NCBI RefSeq assembly: GCF_001528665.1
Contig: NZ_BBYJ01000023.1
Location: forward strand, 62,001 to 126,000
Source of the DNA: Microtetraspora malaysiensis
GTDB taxonomy: Bacteria > Actinomycetota > Actinomycetes > Streptosporangiales > Streptosporangiaceae
DNA: 64,000 nt
Direction of reading: 5' to 3'
Below, piece by piece: positions 8,646 to 16,884 of this stretch. A model generated the notes under the pieces. It ran no database searches and was not told the DNA's origin. It saw only the letters and a list, made by a program, of their open reading frames with translations. The position numbers and the translations under genes are program-made. Positions within the stretch are counted from its first letter, which is position 1; each line of letters opens with the position of its first letter.

Positions 8646-10051
8646 TGGAGGGTCCGTCTCGCGATCAGCCACGCGGGCGCCGCGGCGCCCAGGATCACGG
8701 CCAGCAGGACGGCCGTGCCGTACGCGTCGGGCAGGCCGGCGCTCCACCCCAGGAACGGGAAATAGACCCCGGCGAAGGTGGCCACGGCGACGAGGGCGCT
8801 CCGCCCTCCCGCCCGTTCGGTGTGATTCTGGTGGACCGCCCAGACCACCAGCACGCCCACGCCCCCCGCCAGGGCCAGCGGGATGCCCGCGAGCCGGGCC
8901 ACCAGGCTGTAGGGCCAGTCCAGGACGGGGGGACCGGCGAGGGGGAGCAGCCCGATCCACAGGAGCAGGCCCGCGACTCCGAAGGCCACCGGGGCCCGCC
9001 CCAGGAAGCCGTCCGCGACGAGGCCGAGGAGCAGGACGGCGATCGCGATCAGCACCGCGATCCACAGCTCGTCCTCGATCTGCTCCCCCGGGTTGGTGAG
9101 GGGCGCGGCGGCCCGCGCCGAGAACCCGTCGTCGCCCGCGAAGCCCAGCCGCCGCCACAGGCCCGACGCGTCCCGTACGGCCACGCCGTCGGGGCCGTTG
9201 GCGACGACCACGATGTGCGCGCCCGCGCCGCCGGGTACGGCCTGTACGGCGAGCGCCCGGGAGGCGGCGAGATCGCTCGGCAGCCCATGCGGGTCGGAGT
9301 TCTCGTAGATCCGGTCCAGCCAGTGCCTCCGGCCGGAGGAGACGGCCCAGGACGTGGACCACGTGCGCCCGCCGTCGGTGGTCTCCTCGACCTCCAGCAG
9401 CCCGGGGCGGATCCGGTAGCAGTGTGCCTGCTCCCCCGGCACGCAGGCGCTGCTCTGAGGCGCGTACGTCCGGTTCTCCGTCCACGGGTGCCAGGTCGCG
9501 CCGCCGTCGGTGGACGCCCTCGCCTGGATCTCCCCGACGTCGACGACGACCGCCGAGCCGTTGACAGCCACGGAGACGGCCGACGGCGCCTGGGGAACGG
9601 CCGAGGTCGCGGTGACCGCGAAGACGGCCACCGGGACGACGAGGACGGCGTGTGGAAGCCGTACGGGAGGGCGCCGGGCGGCCCGCCGCCAGGCGAGCCA
9701 GGCGAGGCCGAGGGCGGGGAGCGCGATCAGGTCGGTCGGGTCGGCCACGATCCGCGACGGGATGAGGAGGGACCACAGCCACGACGCCGCCTCCGCCCCC
9801 GCGGCGGTGGCCTTCATCAGGGTGAAGAGCGTGCCGGTGAGCGCGATCGCCGCCGGGGCCGGGCATCGGAGGAGCAGCGCGGCCAGCGGCGGCGCCACGA
9901 CCAGCCCGGCGACGTCGCTGAGCTTGCCGGTGACCGGGCCGGGCCACAGTCCCTTGAGAACGTGATCGTTGAGAAGGAGCACGGCCAGGGCCAGCACGGT
10001 GACCGGGTGGCCGAGCCACGCGAGCGCGTGGCCGGAGCTTCGCGTTGCCAC
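8621..10051 (-). CDS. Membrane protein with extracytoplasmic Asp-box repeats
   Basis: The 476-residue product is not a family I can name. Four or five hydrophobic segments occupy roughly residues 10-150, then a soluble region of about 170 residues, then five more membrane segments and a basic C-terminus (RRTLQKRKG). The soluble region carries two Asp-box motifs of the BNR/sialidase type, STDGGATW and TTDGGRTW, which form beta-propeller turns; only two copies are present, so a full propeller would need degenerate blades. An enzymatic role is not implied. It begins at a GTG and its stop lies inside the serS terminator. The divergent upstream region holds no clear promoter. Confidence 0.6.
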   Translation of the reverse strand: MATRSSGHALAWLGHPVTVLALAVLLLNDHVLKGLWPGPVTGKLSDVAGLVVAPPLAALLLRCPAPAAIALTGTLFTLMKATAAGAEAASWLWSLLIPSRIVADPTDLIALPALGLAWLAWRRAARRPPVRLPHAVLVVPVAVFAVTATSAVPQAPSAVSVAVNGSAVVVDVGEIQARASTDGGATWHPWTENRTYAPQSSACVPGEQAHCYRIRPGLLEVEETTDGGRTWSTSWAVSSGRRHWLDRIYENSDPHGLPSDLAASRALAVQAVPGGAGAHIVVVANGPDGVAVRDASGLWRRLGFAGDDGFSARAAAPLTNPGEQIEDELWIAVLIAIAVLLLGLVADGFLGRAPVAFGVAGLLLWIGLLPLAGPPVLDWPYSLVARLAGIPLALAGGVGVLVVWAVHQNHTERAGGRSALVAVATFAGVYFPFLGWSAGLPDAYGTAVLLAVILGAAAPAWLIARRTLQKRKGPAG

Positions 10052-10144
10052 GTCCGGTTCGATGCGGGGCCGGCGGCCCGGGTTGTCACGAACCGGTCCC
10101 GGCTGGGGGACGACTCGGTCATGCCGCGCGGCCCCGGTGGTGCG

Positions 10145-10687
10145 TCAGCGCACCCTGATCCAGGCGTTGCCGATGAGGTCCTTCCTGGTGATCTCGTCCA
10201 GGTAGTCGCGGGTGCTGCCGCCGTAGTCGAGCGTCACCGGCCGCCAGTAGTGCCCCGAGCGGAACTTCCCGCGGTAACTGGTCTTGATCCACACATTGAA
10301 CGACATGGTCAGCCGGGAGTGGTTGAGCGAGCGGATCACGCAGTAGACGGCGTAGTTCCCGACCGAGTTGCGCTTCTGGGTGCCGCACTTGGCGCCCTTC
10401 GGCCTGGTCGCGAACCGCACCTTGGACACGATGCGGCGGGGGAAGTCGGCCTGCAGGACGAGCGCCTCGTCGGTGAACTGGTCGGGGTGGGTGACCTTGT
10501 AGGTGATGCGGGCAGGCCGTCCCCTGCGGATCGCCGAGGGGTAGGTGACCTTCACCTTGGGCAGCCGCCGTTCGGCCGCGTAGGAGGCCGTGTGGGCGCC
10601 GGAGGAGGCCTCCGTCGCGTGTGCGGGTGCGGGGGACGCGAGGAACACCGCCACGAGGCAGGTGGCGGCCGTGAGGACTCTGCGCAT
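10145..10687 (-). CDS. Secreted protein of unknown function
   Basis: The 180-residue product has a typical Sec signal peptide (MRRVLTAATCLVAVFLA, processing near AHA-TEA at about residue 25). The mature part (about 155 residues) is basic and beta-rich, with RPARITYKVTHPDQF, a FATRPKGAKCG segment and a central VYCVIRSLNHSRLTMSF strand. Two cysteines in the mature part could form a disulfide. I recognise no catalytic motif. It has its own ribosome binding site and lies between the membrane protein above and the cold-shock gene, with no sign of an operon. Confidence 0.65.
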   Translation of the reverse strand: MRRVLTAATCLVAVFLASPAPAHATEASSGAHTASYAAERRLPKVKVTYPSAIRRGRPARITYKVTHPDQFTDEALVLQADFPRRIVSKVRFATRPKGAKCGTQKRNSVGNYAVYCVIRSLNHSRLTMSFNVWIKTSYRGKFRSGHYWRPVTLDYGGSTRDYLDEITRKDLIGNAWIRVR

Positions 10688-10811
10688 GGATCGCTCTCTG
10701 CTGGGGAGTGCCGATGAGCCAGTGCCCTCTCACCATCACAAGAGCGATTGCTTGCGGCAAGCCCCTTTTGTCCAACCGCCTGCGCGACTCCGAGACCGCC
10801 CGGGAAAGCGC

Positions 10812-10846
10812 GAAGGTGGGGCCCGCAGGACGCGGACCCCACCTTC
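10812..10846 (-). terminator. Terminator of the cold-shock gene
   Basis: A 15-bp inverted repeat with one mismatch (10812-10826 with 10832-10846, loop of 5) lies 15 bases downstream of the cold-shock gene stop on the minus strand. Confidence 0.75.
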
Positions 10847-10861
10847 AGCGGTGTTCAGAGA

Positions 10862-11065
10862 TCAGAGCGCACGGACGTTGGACGCCTGCGGACCCTTCGG
10901 ACCAGAGGTCACCTCGAACTCGACCCGCTGGCCGTCCTCGAGGTTGCGGTAGCCGCTGCCGGTGATCGCGGAGAAGTGGACGAAGACGTCCGGCTCCCCA
11001 CCGTCCGGTGCGATGAAGCCGAAGCCCTTCTCAGCGTTGAACCACTTGACGGTTCCCTGAGCCAT
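10862..11065 (-). CDS. Cold-shock domain protein (CspA family)
   Basis: The 67-residue product is a single OB-fold cold-shock domain that binds single-stranded RNA and DNA and acts as an RNA chaperone. Both RNA-binding motifs are intact: RNP1 (KGFGFI, residues 13-18) and RNP2 (DVFVHF, about 26-31). Length and sequence are typical of actinobacterial major Csp proteins. The ATG is preceded by an AGGGAGAG ribosome binding site. A long upstream intergenic stretch suggests an extended 5' leader, as is usual for cold-shock genes. Confidence 0.95.
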   Translation of the reverse strand: MAQGTVKWFNAEKGFGFIAPDGGEPDVFVHFSAITGSGYRNLEDGQRVEFEVTSGPKGPQASNVRAL

Positions 11066-11304
11066 TAATGCTCTCCCTAAGGAAGTGAATCTTGGGGCTC
11101 ACACCTCGTGAACCCCGGTGTGTCGCACAGCTCCCCGGGTGGCTCATACAGTCAAGCTGGTTTTCGCTACGGGAACAGCTAATACAACGCCATCACATCT
11201 AACACTATGTCGCCGGTGGGTGTTCCACGTCTGGGGGAAGATTTCCTCCGTCTTCATCCCCGAGGACGGACTCGGGTGCAACAGCGGGCAAACTGGAGGC
11301 TGTT
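11066..11304. other. Divergent intergenic region between csp and HAD gene
   Basis: About 240 bases without a gene. They are less GC-rich than their surroundings and contain the csp ribosome binding site next to 11066, TAGTGT-like -10 candidates on the minus strand near 11205, and the GGAGG ribosome binding site of the HAD gene just before 11305. A csp 5' leader of more than 100 bases is likely, but I cannot fix the transcription start. Confidence 0.4.
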
Positions 11305-12099
11305 ATGAGCAGCCCCCGCCTCGTCGCGACGGACCTGGACGGCACCGCACTGCGGGCCGACGGGACCGTCTCCGTCCGCACCGCCGCCGCCTTCGCCCTC
11401 GTGGAGGACTCCGGCGGGACGCTCGTCTTCGTCACCGGTCGGCCGCCCCGCTGGATGCACAGCGTGGCGGGAGCCGTACGCCATCGGGGGCTGTCGATCT
11501 GCGCCAACGGCGCGCTCGTCTACGACCTGCACACCGAGCGGATCGTCGAGGCGCGCATGATCCACCCCGACGTCATCGACGAGTCCGTCCGGCGCCTGCG
11601 CGAGCACCTGCCGGAGCTGGCCTTCGCCGTCGAGTACGAGGGTGGCTACGCGCACGAGTCCGACTTCGCGGTGAACGGCGACGACCCCGCGTACGGGCGG
11701 CGGGAGGCGATACACGCGCTCACCGCGGAGCCGTGCGCCAAGCTGCTCGCCCACCACCCGACGATGGATCCGGACGAGCTCTACCGGCTGTCCGTCTCGC
11801 TCGTGGGCGATCTGGTGACCCCGACGCACTCCAGCGGCCGCGCGTTGATCGAGATGAGCGCGCACGGCGTCACCAAGGCGTCGGCCCTCGCCGCGCTCGC
11901 CGCCGAGCTGGGGATCGCGGCGGGTGAGGTCGTCGCCTTCGGAGACATGCCGAACGACCTGCCCATGCTGGCCTGGGCAGGAACGTCGTACGCGGTGGCC
12001 AACGCCCACCCGGAGGTGCTGGCCGCCGTCGATCACGTGACGGCGGCCAACGACGACGACGGAGTCGCCCGGATTTTGGAAGATATTTACCGTAGGTAA
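11305..12099 (+). CDS. HAD superfamily (Cof type) phosphatase
   Basis: The 264-residue cytoplasmic hydrolase has all HAD motifs: motif I DLDGTAL near residue 10 (nucleophile Asp), motif II VTGRPP, motif III lysine in HGVTKASAL, and motif IV GDMPNDLPML. The large cap between motifs II and III places it in the Cof/IIB branch, which removes phosphate from sugar phosphates, nucleotides or flavin intermediates. The substrate is not predictable. An upstream CTGGAGG supports the start. It is transcribed divergently from the cold-shock gene and ends 38 bases before the convergent bpa gene. Confidence 0.9.
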   Translation: MSSPRLVATDLDGTALRADGTVSVRTAAAFALVEDSGGTLVFVTGRPPRWMHSVAGAVRHRGLSICANGALVYDLHTERIVEARMIHPDVIDESVRRLREHLPELAFAVEYEGGYAHESDFAVNGDDPAYGRREAIHALTAEPCAKLLAHHPTMDPDELYRLSVSLVGDLVTPTHSSGRALIEMSAHGVTKASALAALAAELGIAAGEVVAFGDMPNDLPMLAWAGTSYAVANAHPEVLAAVDHVTAANDDDGVARILEDIYRR

Positions 12100-12137
12100 C
12101 CGCTCACGGTTCCCGGGTCCGCCACCGAGCCGGGGAC

Positions 12138-12659
12138 CTACAGGTAGGGCCCCGAGGCGCGGTGGTGCTGCTGGTCCTCCTGACCCTGCGACATGCCGCC
12201 GGGCAGAGCGCGGCGCATCTGCTCAAGCTGCGCGCGCGCCGCCATCTGCTGGGCGAACAACGTGGTCTGGATGCCGTGGAAGAGTCCCTCAAGCCATCCG
12301 ACGAGCTGCGCGTGGGCCACCCGGAGCTCCGCGTCCGAGGGCGGGGCGCCGTTGTCGTCGGTGAACGGGAGCGACAGCCGTTCCAGCTCGTCGACGAGCT
12401 CGGGCGCGAGCCCATCCTCCAGCTCCTTGATGGAGCTTTCATGGATGTCCTTGAGGCGCTTGCGGCTGGCTTCGTCCAGGGGAGCGGCACGTACCTCTTC
12501 GAGGAGTTGGCGGATCATGCTTCCGATGCGCATGACCTTCGCCGGCTGCTCCACGAGGTCGGCGACGGAGCGCTCCTCGTGCTCGCCGTTCTCCCCCGCG
12601 ACGGACAAGCCGTCGGGCCCCACGACCACGATCTGCGGCGTGCTCTCATCTGCGTTCAT
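12138..12659 (-). CDS. bpa: Bacterial proteasome activator Bpa
   Basis: The 173-residue product matches the ATP-independent proteasome activator Bpa/PafE (Rv3780 in Mycobacterium tuberculosis). It contains a helical core with VMRIGSMIRQLLEEVRAA and LVGWLEGLFHGIQTTLFAQQ, and ends GPYL. In the mycobacterial protein the C-terminal GQYL tail inserts into pockets of the 20S alpha ring and opens the gate; here Q is replaced by P. The family forms a dodecameric ring that feeds unfolded proteins to the 20S core without ATP. No proteasome core genes are in this window, as is usual, since bpa lies apart from the prcBA locus. It implies that this organism has a 20S proteasome. Confidence 0.9.
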   Translation of the reverse strand: MNADESTPQIVVVGPDGLSVAGENGEHEERSVADLVEQPAKVMRIGSMIRQLLEEVRAAPLDEASRKRLKDIHESSIKELEDGLAPELVDELERLSLPFTDDNGAPPSDAELRVAHAQLVGWLEGLFHGIQTTLFAQQMAARAQLEQMRRALPGGMSQGQEDQQHHRASGPYL

Positions 12660-12721
12660 CGGCCGCTCATCACTCCTCGTACGCGTCGGGCTCGGTCGGT
12701 ACTCATGCGTTCAAACCTAAC

Positions 12722-13675
12722 TCACCGGAACAGGAGGATTTTGCCGATGTGCTCGCCCGACTCCAGCAGCCGGTGCGCGTCCGCGGCGTCCCGCATCGGC
12801 ATCCGCGCTTCGATCACCGGCCGGATCGCGCCCGCGCCGATCAGCGGCCAGACGTCACGCACGACTCCCGCGCAGATGGCGCCCTTCTCGTCGACCGGCC
12901 GGGCCCGCAGCCCCGCCGCCGAGACGGACGCGCGCTTGGCGAGCAGCTTCCCGAGGTCCAGTTCGCCGACCCGGCCGCCCTGCATGCCGATCACGACGAG
13001 GCGGCCGCCGACCGCCAGCGCGTCCAGGTTCTTCTTCAGGTACGCGGCGCCGATGATGTCGAGGATCACATCGGCCTTCTTGGCCGAGAAATCCTCTTCG
13101 CGGTAGTTCAGGGCCTCGTCCGCGCCGAGCTCCAGGCACCGCCGTACCTTCTCCGGGGATCCGGCCGTCGCGATCACGCGGGAGCCGAACGCCTTGGCGA
13201 GCTGGATCGCCATCGTGCCGATGCCGCTCGCGCCGCCGTGGACCAGCAGCGTCTCGCTCCGGCGCAGGCGGGCGGTCATGAAGACGTTCGACCAGACGGT
13301 GCAGACGACTTCGGGCAGCCCCGCCGCGTCCACCAAGGACAGGCCCTCGGGGAGAGGCATGACCTGTTGCCAGGGAACCGCTACGCGCTCGGCGTAACCG
13401 CCGCCGGCGAGCAGCGCGCAGACCTCGTCGCCCGGTTTGATGCCCTCGACGTCGGCGCCGACCGCGACCACGGTGCCGGAGCACTCCAGGCCGAGAATCT
13501 CCGACGCGCCTTTCGGCGGGGGGTAGAACCCCTGGCGCTGGAGGACGTCCGCCCGGTTGACGGCGGATGCGGCCACGTCGATGAGCACATCGCCCCGCTT
13601 CGGCTCCGGATCAGGGACTTCCTGCCAGTCCAAAACCTCGGGTCCACCGGGTTCCCTAATTACGATCGCGCGCAT
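12722..13675 (-). CDS. qor: NAD(P)H:quinone oxidoreductase, zinc-free MDR family
   Basis: The 317-residue product is a medium-chain dehydrogenase/reductase of the quinone oxidoreductase type. It begins MRAIVIREPGGPEVLDWQEV, has the GroES-like domain to about residue 120, and then the NADPH-binding Rossmann motif ETLLVHGGASGIGTMAIQLA. The catalytic-zinc ligands of alcohol dehydrogenases are missing, as expected for QOR. An upstream in-frame extension is possible, but the start at 13675 fits the family and has a TACTTT -10 element 6 bases before it, so this mRNA is probably leaderless. The longer reading would overlap the divergent ATPase gene. Confidence 0.88.
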   Translation of the reverse strand: MRAIVIREPGGPEVLDWQEVPDPEPKRGDVLIDVAASAVNRADVLQRQGFYPPPKGASEILGLECSGTVVAVGADVEGIKPGDEVCALLAGGGYAERVAVPWQQVMPLPEGLSLVDAAGLPEVVCTVWSNVFMTARLRRSETLLVHGGASGIGTMAIQLAKAFGSRVIATAGSPEKVRRCLELGADEALNYREEDFSAKKADVILDIIGAAYLKKNLDALAVGGRLVVIGMQGGRVGELDLGKLLAKRASVSAAGLRARPVDEKGAICAGVVRDVWPLIGAGAIRPVIEARMPMRDAADAHRLLESGEHIGKILLFR

Positions 13676-13788
13676 GCGACCAAAGTAGCGGGGCCGCGAA
13701 CTCGACGGTTGCCCACATTCGCTGCATAAGAGGGCGCTAATCTGCAAGGTGTTTGCTGCCCCTTTAGCCCATCCCGAGGGGGAACACG

Positions 13789-16086
13789 GTGGCAAGACAC
13801 GATCGTGAGGATCCCCACTCTCTCGAAGATCAGCTCGCCTGGCTCGACGCGATCAAGGACATGCCCGACGAGGTGGACATCGCGGTCAGCGCGGTGACCT
13901 CGGCGTCGCTGTCCTCGGCGCCCGCGAACCCCGCCGGTTCTCCTGCCGGTCCTTTCGCGGGGCCGGCCGGCGAGCCGGAGGTGCCGTCGCCGTACCCTCA
14001 GGACCCATGGCGCTCGGTGCCGTCCGAGCCCGCTCCGCAGGGGCTGCTCCGCACCGCCACCGACCACGCGTACGGCGCCCCGGCGGCCGCCACCTCGGAC
14101 GGGCCGACGGAGACGGAGGCCGATCCGGCCACACTCTCGCCGGGCTTCCCCGGTACGCCGCCGACCGGCCTGGGGCGCGGGCCGCTGTTCCCGGACTCCC
14201 CCGTCGACACCGACTCCTTCAACGTCGGCTCCTTCGGAACCTCGTACAAGGAGCACCACACGCAGCCGATCCGGCTTCCGACGGGGGAGCACCGGCTGGA
14301 CGAGCTCCGGGCCGGCGAGCACACCGCCGAGGAGCGCGACCTCGGCGGCCCGACCCAGACGCGGCCGGAGACGCCCAAGGCGGAAGAGCCCGTTCGCGGG
14401 TGGCTGGAGCCTGCGGTGCCGGTCGAGACCGACGCGCCCACCGGGACCTCGGGGACGAACACGGCCGCCGACTCCTCGGGGTTCCCCAGCTCGGGGTTCC
14501 CGGGGCCGACGTTCTCCGCTCCCGCGCCGTCCGGAGACGAGGGCCGGCCGCCCTTCTCCGGCGACATCGTCGGCGCGGTGACCGAGCGTTTCGCCGGAAC
14601 TGTCCCCGAGGAGGCTCCGGCCAAGGAGCAGCCGGACCCTCCGTTCAGCGGCTCGCTGCGCGAGGACCTCGCCTCCACCCAGACGTTCGACGCCTTCACC
14701 CGTGAGGAGCAGCGGTCCGCTGCCCAGCCGTTCGGGGGTGGACCGGCCGGAGACACGCCGCTCGGGGGCGTACCGGGTGGGGACACGCCGTTCGCGGGCG
14801 CGCCGTTCGCGGGCTCCTTGCGCGAGGATCTGGCCCCCGGCAACTCGTCGTACGAGGACGCCGCGCCCGGGCCCTCCACGGGCTCCGCGCCGTCCTCGGG
14901 CACGGTGTCGTCTTCGGGGGCCGTGCCGTCCTCGGGTGCCGTGCCGTCCTTGGGGAGCGCTTCGGCCGACGTCGCCCCGCCGCGTGAGGAACCCCGCCAG
15001 GCGGACACCTCCCCCGATGGCCAGGCGCCGGAGGAGCCGCGCCAGGGCCGGCGCAGGCAGGTCACCACGTTCGGCGCTTCTGGGCGTACGAGCGGGACGC
15101 GGGCGGCGGGCAGGCCGAGCGCGGACAGCCTGGACCCCGGCACCCTGCTCAAGGGACGCAGGACCGCTCCCACCCGGGGGTGGCGCAGGTTCGTCTACAA
15201 GGCGTCCGGCGGCTGGATCAAGCCCGGCGAGGCCCCTGACGAGCGGCGGCGGCGCGAACTGCTGGCGCGCGCCCGCACTCCCGTCGCCACCGGCCACCAC
15301 CGGGTGGCCGTGCTCAGCCTGAAGGGCGGCGTCGGCAAGACCACCACGACGGTCGGCCTCGGAGCGACGCTCGCCCAGATCCGCGGTGACCGGGTGATCG
15401 CCGTGGACGCCAACCCCGACCGCGGAACGCTTTCGGACAAGGTCGAGCTGGAGACCTCCGCGACCGTACGCGACCTCCTCAACGAGCGGGCGCAGATCAA
15501 GCGGTACGTCGACATCCGGGCATTCACGTCCCAGGCGCCGTCGAGGCTGGAGATCCTGGCCTCCGACCGGGACCCCTCCGTGTCCGAGGCGTTCAGCGCG
15601 GGCGACTACCAGACGGTGGCGCAGGTGCTGGAGAACTTCTACTCGATCTGCATCACCGACTGCGGGACCGGCCTGCTCCACTCGGCGATGTCGGGCGTCC
15701 TCGGCCTGGCCGACCAGCTCGTGCTGGTCAGCTCCCCCTCCGTGGACGGCGCCAGGGCCGCCTCGGCCACGCTCGACTGGCTGGAGGCGCACAACTACGA
15801 GGAGCTCGTCCGGGCCGCCACCGTGGTGCTGTGCAGCGTACGGCCGCGGTCGAAGTCCGCCGTGGACCTCAACCGGCTGGAGTCGCACTTCGCGGCCCGC
15901 TGCCGCTCCGTCATCCGCGTGCCGTACGACCCGCACCTGGAGGAGGGCGCGGAGATCGAGCTGGACCGGCTGCTGGAGCCGACCCGCGAGGCGTACCTGC
16001 GGCTCGCGGCCGCGGTGGGCGACGGCTTCGCCGGCCCGCAGGCCCCGGCAGAGCGTAAGTTCTCGGAGATCCCCGATCAGATCTGA
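13789..16086 (+). CDS. ParA/MinD-like ATPase with long disordered N-terminus
   Basis: The 765-residue GTG-start product (ribosome binding site GAGGGGGAA) has two parts. Residues 1 to about 490 are of low complexity, rich in P, G, S, T, E and D, with recurring segments such as PFSGSLREDLA and PFAGSLREDLA, and are probably disordered. The C-terminal 260 residues form a deviant-Walker P-loop ATPase: LKGGVGKTTTTVGLGATLA at about 511, VIAVDANPDRGTLS, and later LVLVSSPSVDGARAASATLDWL. Similar actinomycete proteins are linked to type VII secretion (EspI-like) or polar positioning, but no secretion genes are nearby. The gene lies directly upstream of the tRNA-Ser insertion site. Confidence 0.75.
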   Translation: MARHDREDPHSLEDQLAWLDAIKDMPDEVDIAVSAVTSASLSSAPANPAGSPAGPFAGPAGEPEVPSPYPQDPWRSVPSEPAPQGLLRTATDHAYGAPAAATSDGPTETEADPATLSPGFPGTPPTGLGRGPLFPDSPVDTDSFNVGSFGTSYKEHHTQPIRLPTGEHRLDELRAGEHTAEERDLGGPTQTRPETPKAEEPVRGWLEPAVPVETDAPTGTSGTNTAADSSGFPSSGFPGPTFSAPAPSGDEGRPPFSGDIVGAVTERFAGTVPEEAPAKEQPDPPFSGSLREDLASTQTFDAFTREEQRSAAQPFGGGPAGDTPLGGVPGGDTPFAGAPFAGSLREDLAPGNSSYEDAAPGPSTGSAPSSGTVSSSGAVPSSGAVPSLGSASADVAPPREEPRQADTSPDGQAPEEPRQGRRRQVTTFGASGRTSGTRAAGRPSADSLDPGTLLKGRRTAPTRGWRRFVYKASGGWIKPGEAPDERRRRELLARARTPVATGHHRVAVLSLKGGVGKTTTTVGLGATLAQIRGDRVIAVDANPDRGTLSDKVELETSATVRDLLNERAQIKRYVDIRAFTSQAPSRLEILASDRDPSVSEAFSAGDYQTVAQVLENFYSICITDCGTGLLHSAMSGVLGLADQLVLVSSPSVDGARAASATLDWLEAHNYEELVRAATVVLCSVRPRSKSAVDLNRLESHFAARCRSVIRVPYDPHLEEGAEIELDRLLEPTREAYLRLAAAVGDGFAGPQAPAERKFSEIPDQI

Positions 16087-16191
16087 CGTTATGATCAGAG
16101 ATCATCTTTTGTCGCGGGTACGCAGCGCGCGGTGAGAGACTATGGTGATGTCCTGATGCCTGTGCGCGTTCCACGCCTCCGGCATCGGCCA

Positions 16192-16279
16192 GGAGAGCTC
16201 GCCTAGTGGACGATGGCGGCGGTCTTGAAAACCGCTAGGGGCTTGACGCTCCTCGTGGGTTCGAATCCCACGCTCTCCG
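16192..16279 (+). tRNA. tRNA-Ser(UGA)
   Basis: The cloverleaf is complete: acceptor GGAGAGC (16192-16198) pairs with GCTCTCC (16272-16278), a three-bp D stem, an anticodon stem GCGGT/ACCGC with loop CTTGAAA (anticodon TGA), a long class II variable arm, and T arm GTGGG-TTCGAAT-CCCAC. The discriminator is G and CCA is not encoded. Its 3' half recurs at 24421 and, diverged, at 29156, so it is an integration target for mobile elements. Confidence 0.95.
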
Positions 16280-16410
16280 CTCCCACCTCCGAAAACGGCG
16301 TCTGACCAGCGGTTTCGCTACGGTCGGACGCCGTTGATCGTTTCCACCCATGTGCAGCCCTACGCCACCCTGAGCAGCCCCCGGCCGCTGTTCGCGGAAT
16401 ATACGCGGAA
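16224..16410 (+). repeat. Attachment-site repeat, copy A (left end, in tRNA-Ser)
   Basis: This stretch, from the anticodon loop through the tRNA terminator and about 75 bases further, is repeated at 24421-24608. 114 bases (16232-16345) are identical to 24429-24542; beyond that, similarity decays over about 65 bases. It is the left boundary of an approximately 8.2-kb insertion. Confidence 0.85.
16294..16335 (+). terminator. Terminator of tRNA-Ser
   Basis: A long imperfect hairpin (AACGGCGTCTGACC...GGTCGGACGCCGTT with a 2-base bulge, inner stem AGCG/CGCT and a GTTT loop) lies 15 bases after the tRNA. The same hairpin is present in copy B at 24491-24532. Confidence 0.75.
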
Positions 16411-16884
16411 TGATCTTGCTTGTGTTTTCGCAGGTCAGTTTGAGTTTCGTTGTGATGTCTGCTGCTGGGGTATTCGTAGGACCAACCGCCACCCAGCAGA
16501 CCGCATGAGGGCGCAGCCTTGTTGAGCAGCATCGACGACTGTTGGCTGGTGAAGATCCGTGGCTACCGTCAGATGCGTTGCACGGAGGTCGAGGTCATCA
16601 AGGGCTGCACCGGCCATCTTCCACGCAGTGATGTTGTGGGGGCGTCCACGGCCTATCTGTGGCTTATCGACAGGGAAGTTGCCAGCGGAGGGGCACGAGA
16701 GCCCCGTATTTGTCAGTCGGACCACTAAAAATGCCATGCAACCGGTCAAGCCGATGCTGTCAGGCTGAACGGCCCTCCCGCCAGCACCGAGAGGGCCGTT
16801 CTGACGTCTGGCTTCGGCCATCACTCGCCTAATTAGTGGTCGTCGCAACACCCCAGCTTCGCCCCGGAGAGGAGAGGACAGGTC
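16346..16884. other. Gene-free stretch inside the island
   Basis: About 540 bases hold the end of the attachment repeat and then sequence with no convincing gene. Short reading frames exist on both strands, but none has a ribosome binding site or recognisable domain. It probably consists of decayed mobile-element DNA. A hairpin near its right end is listed separately. Confidence 0.5.
16768..16800. terminator. Hairpin, possible terminator
   Basis: AACGGCCCTC and GAGGGCCGTT form a perfect 10-bp stem with a 13-base loop. There is no T run on either side. It lies downstream of the serine hydrolase gene that ends at 16885 on the minus strand. Confidence 0.4.

Noticed and set aside
16203-16532. 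Minus-strand reading frames across tRNA-Ser (with SVGFEPTRSVKP)
   Set aside because: They are antisense translations of the tRNA gene; the same false peptide appears again at 24388-24675 over copy B.
16435-16851. 138-codon minus-strand frame
   Set aside because: No ribosome binding site, no domain, and it runs through a repeat flank and a hairpin.
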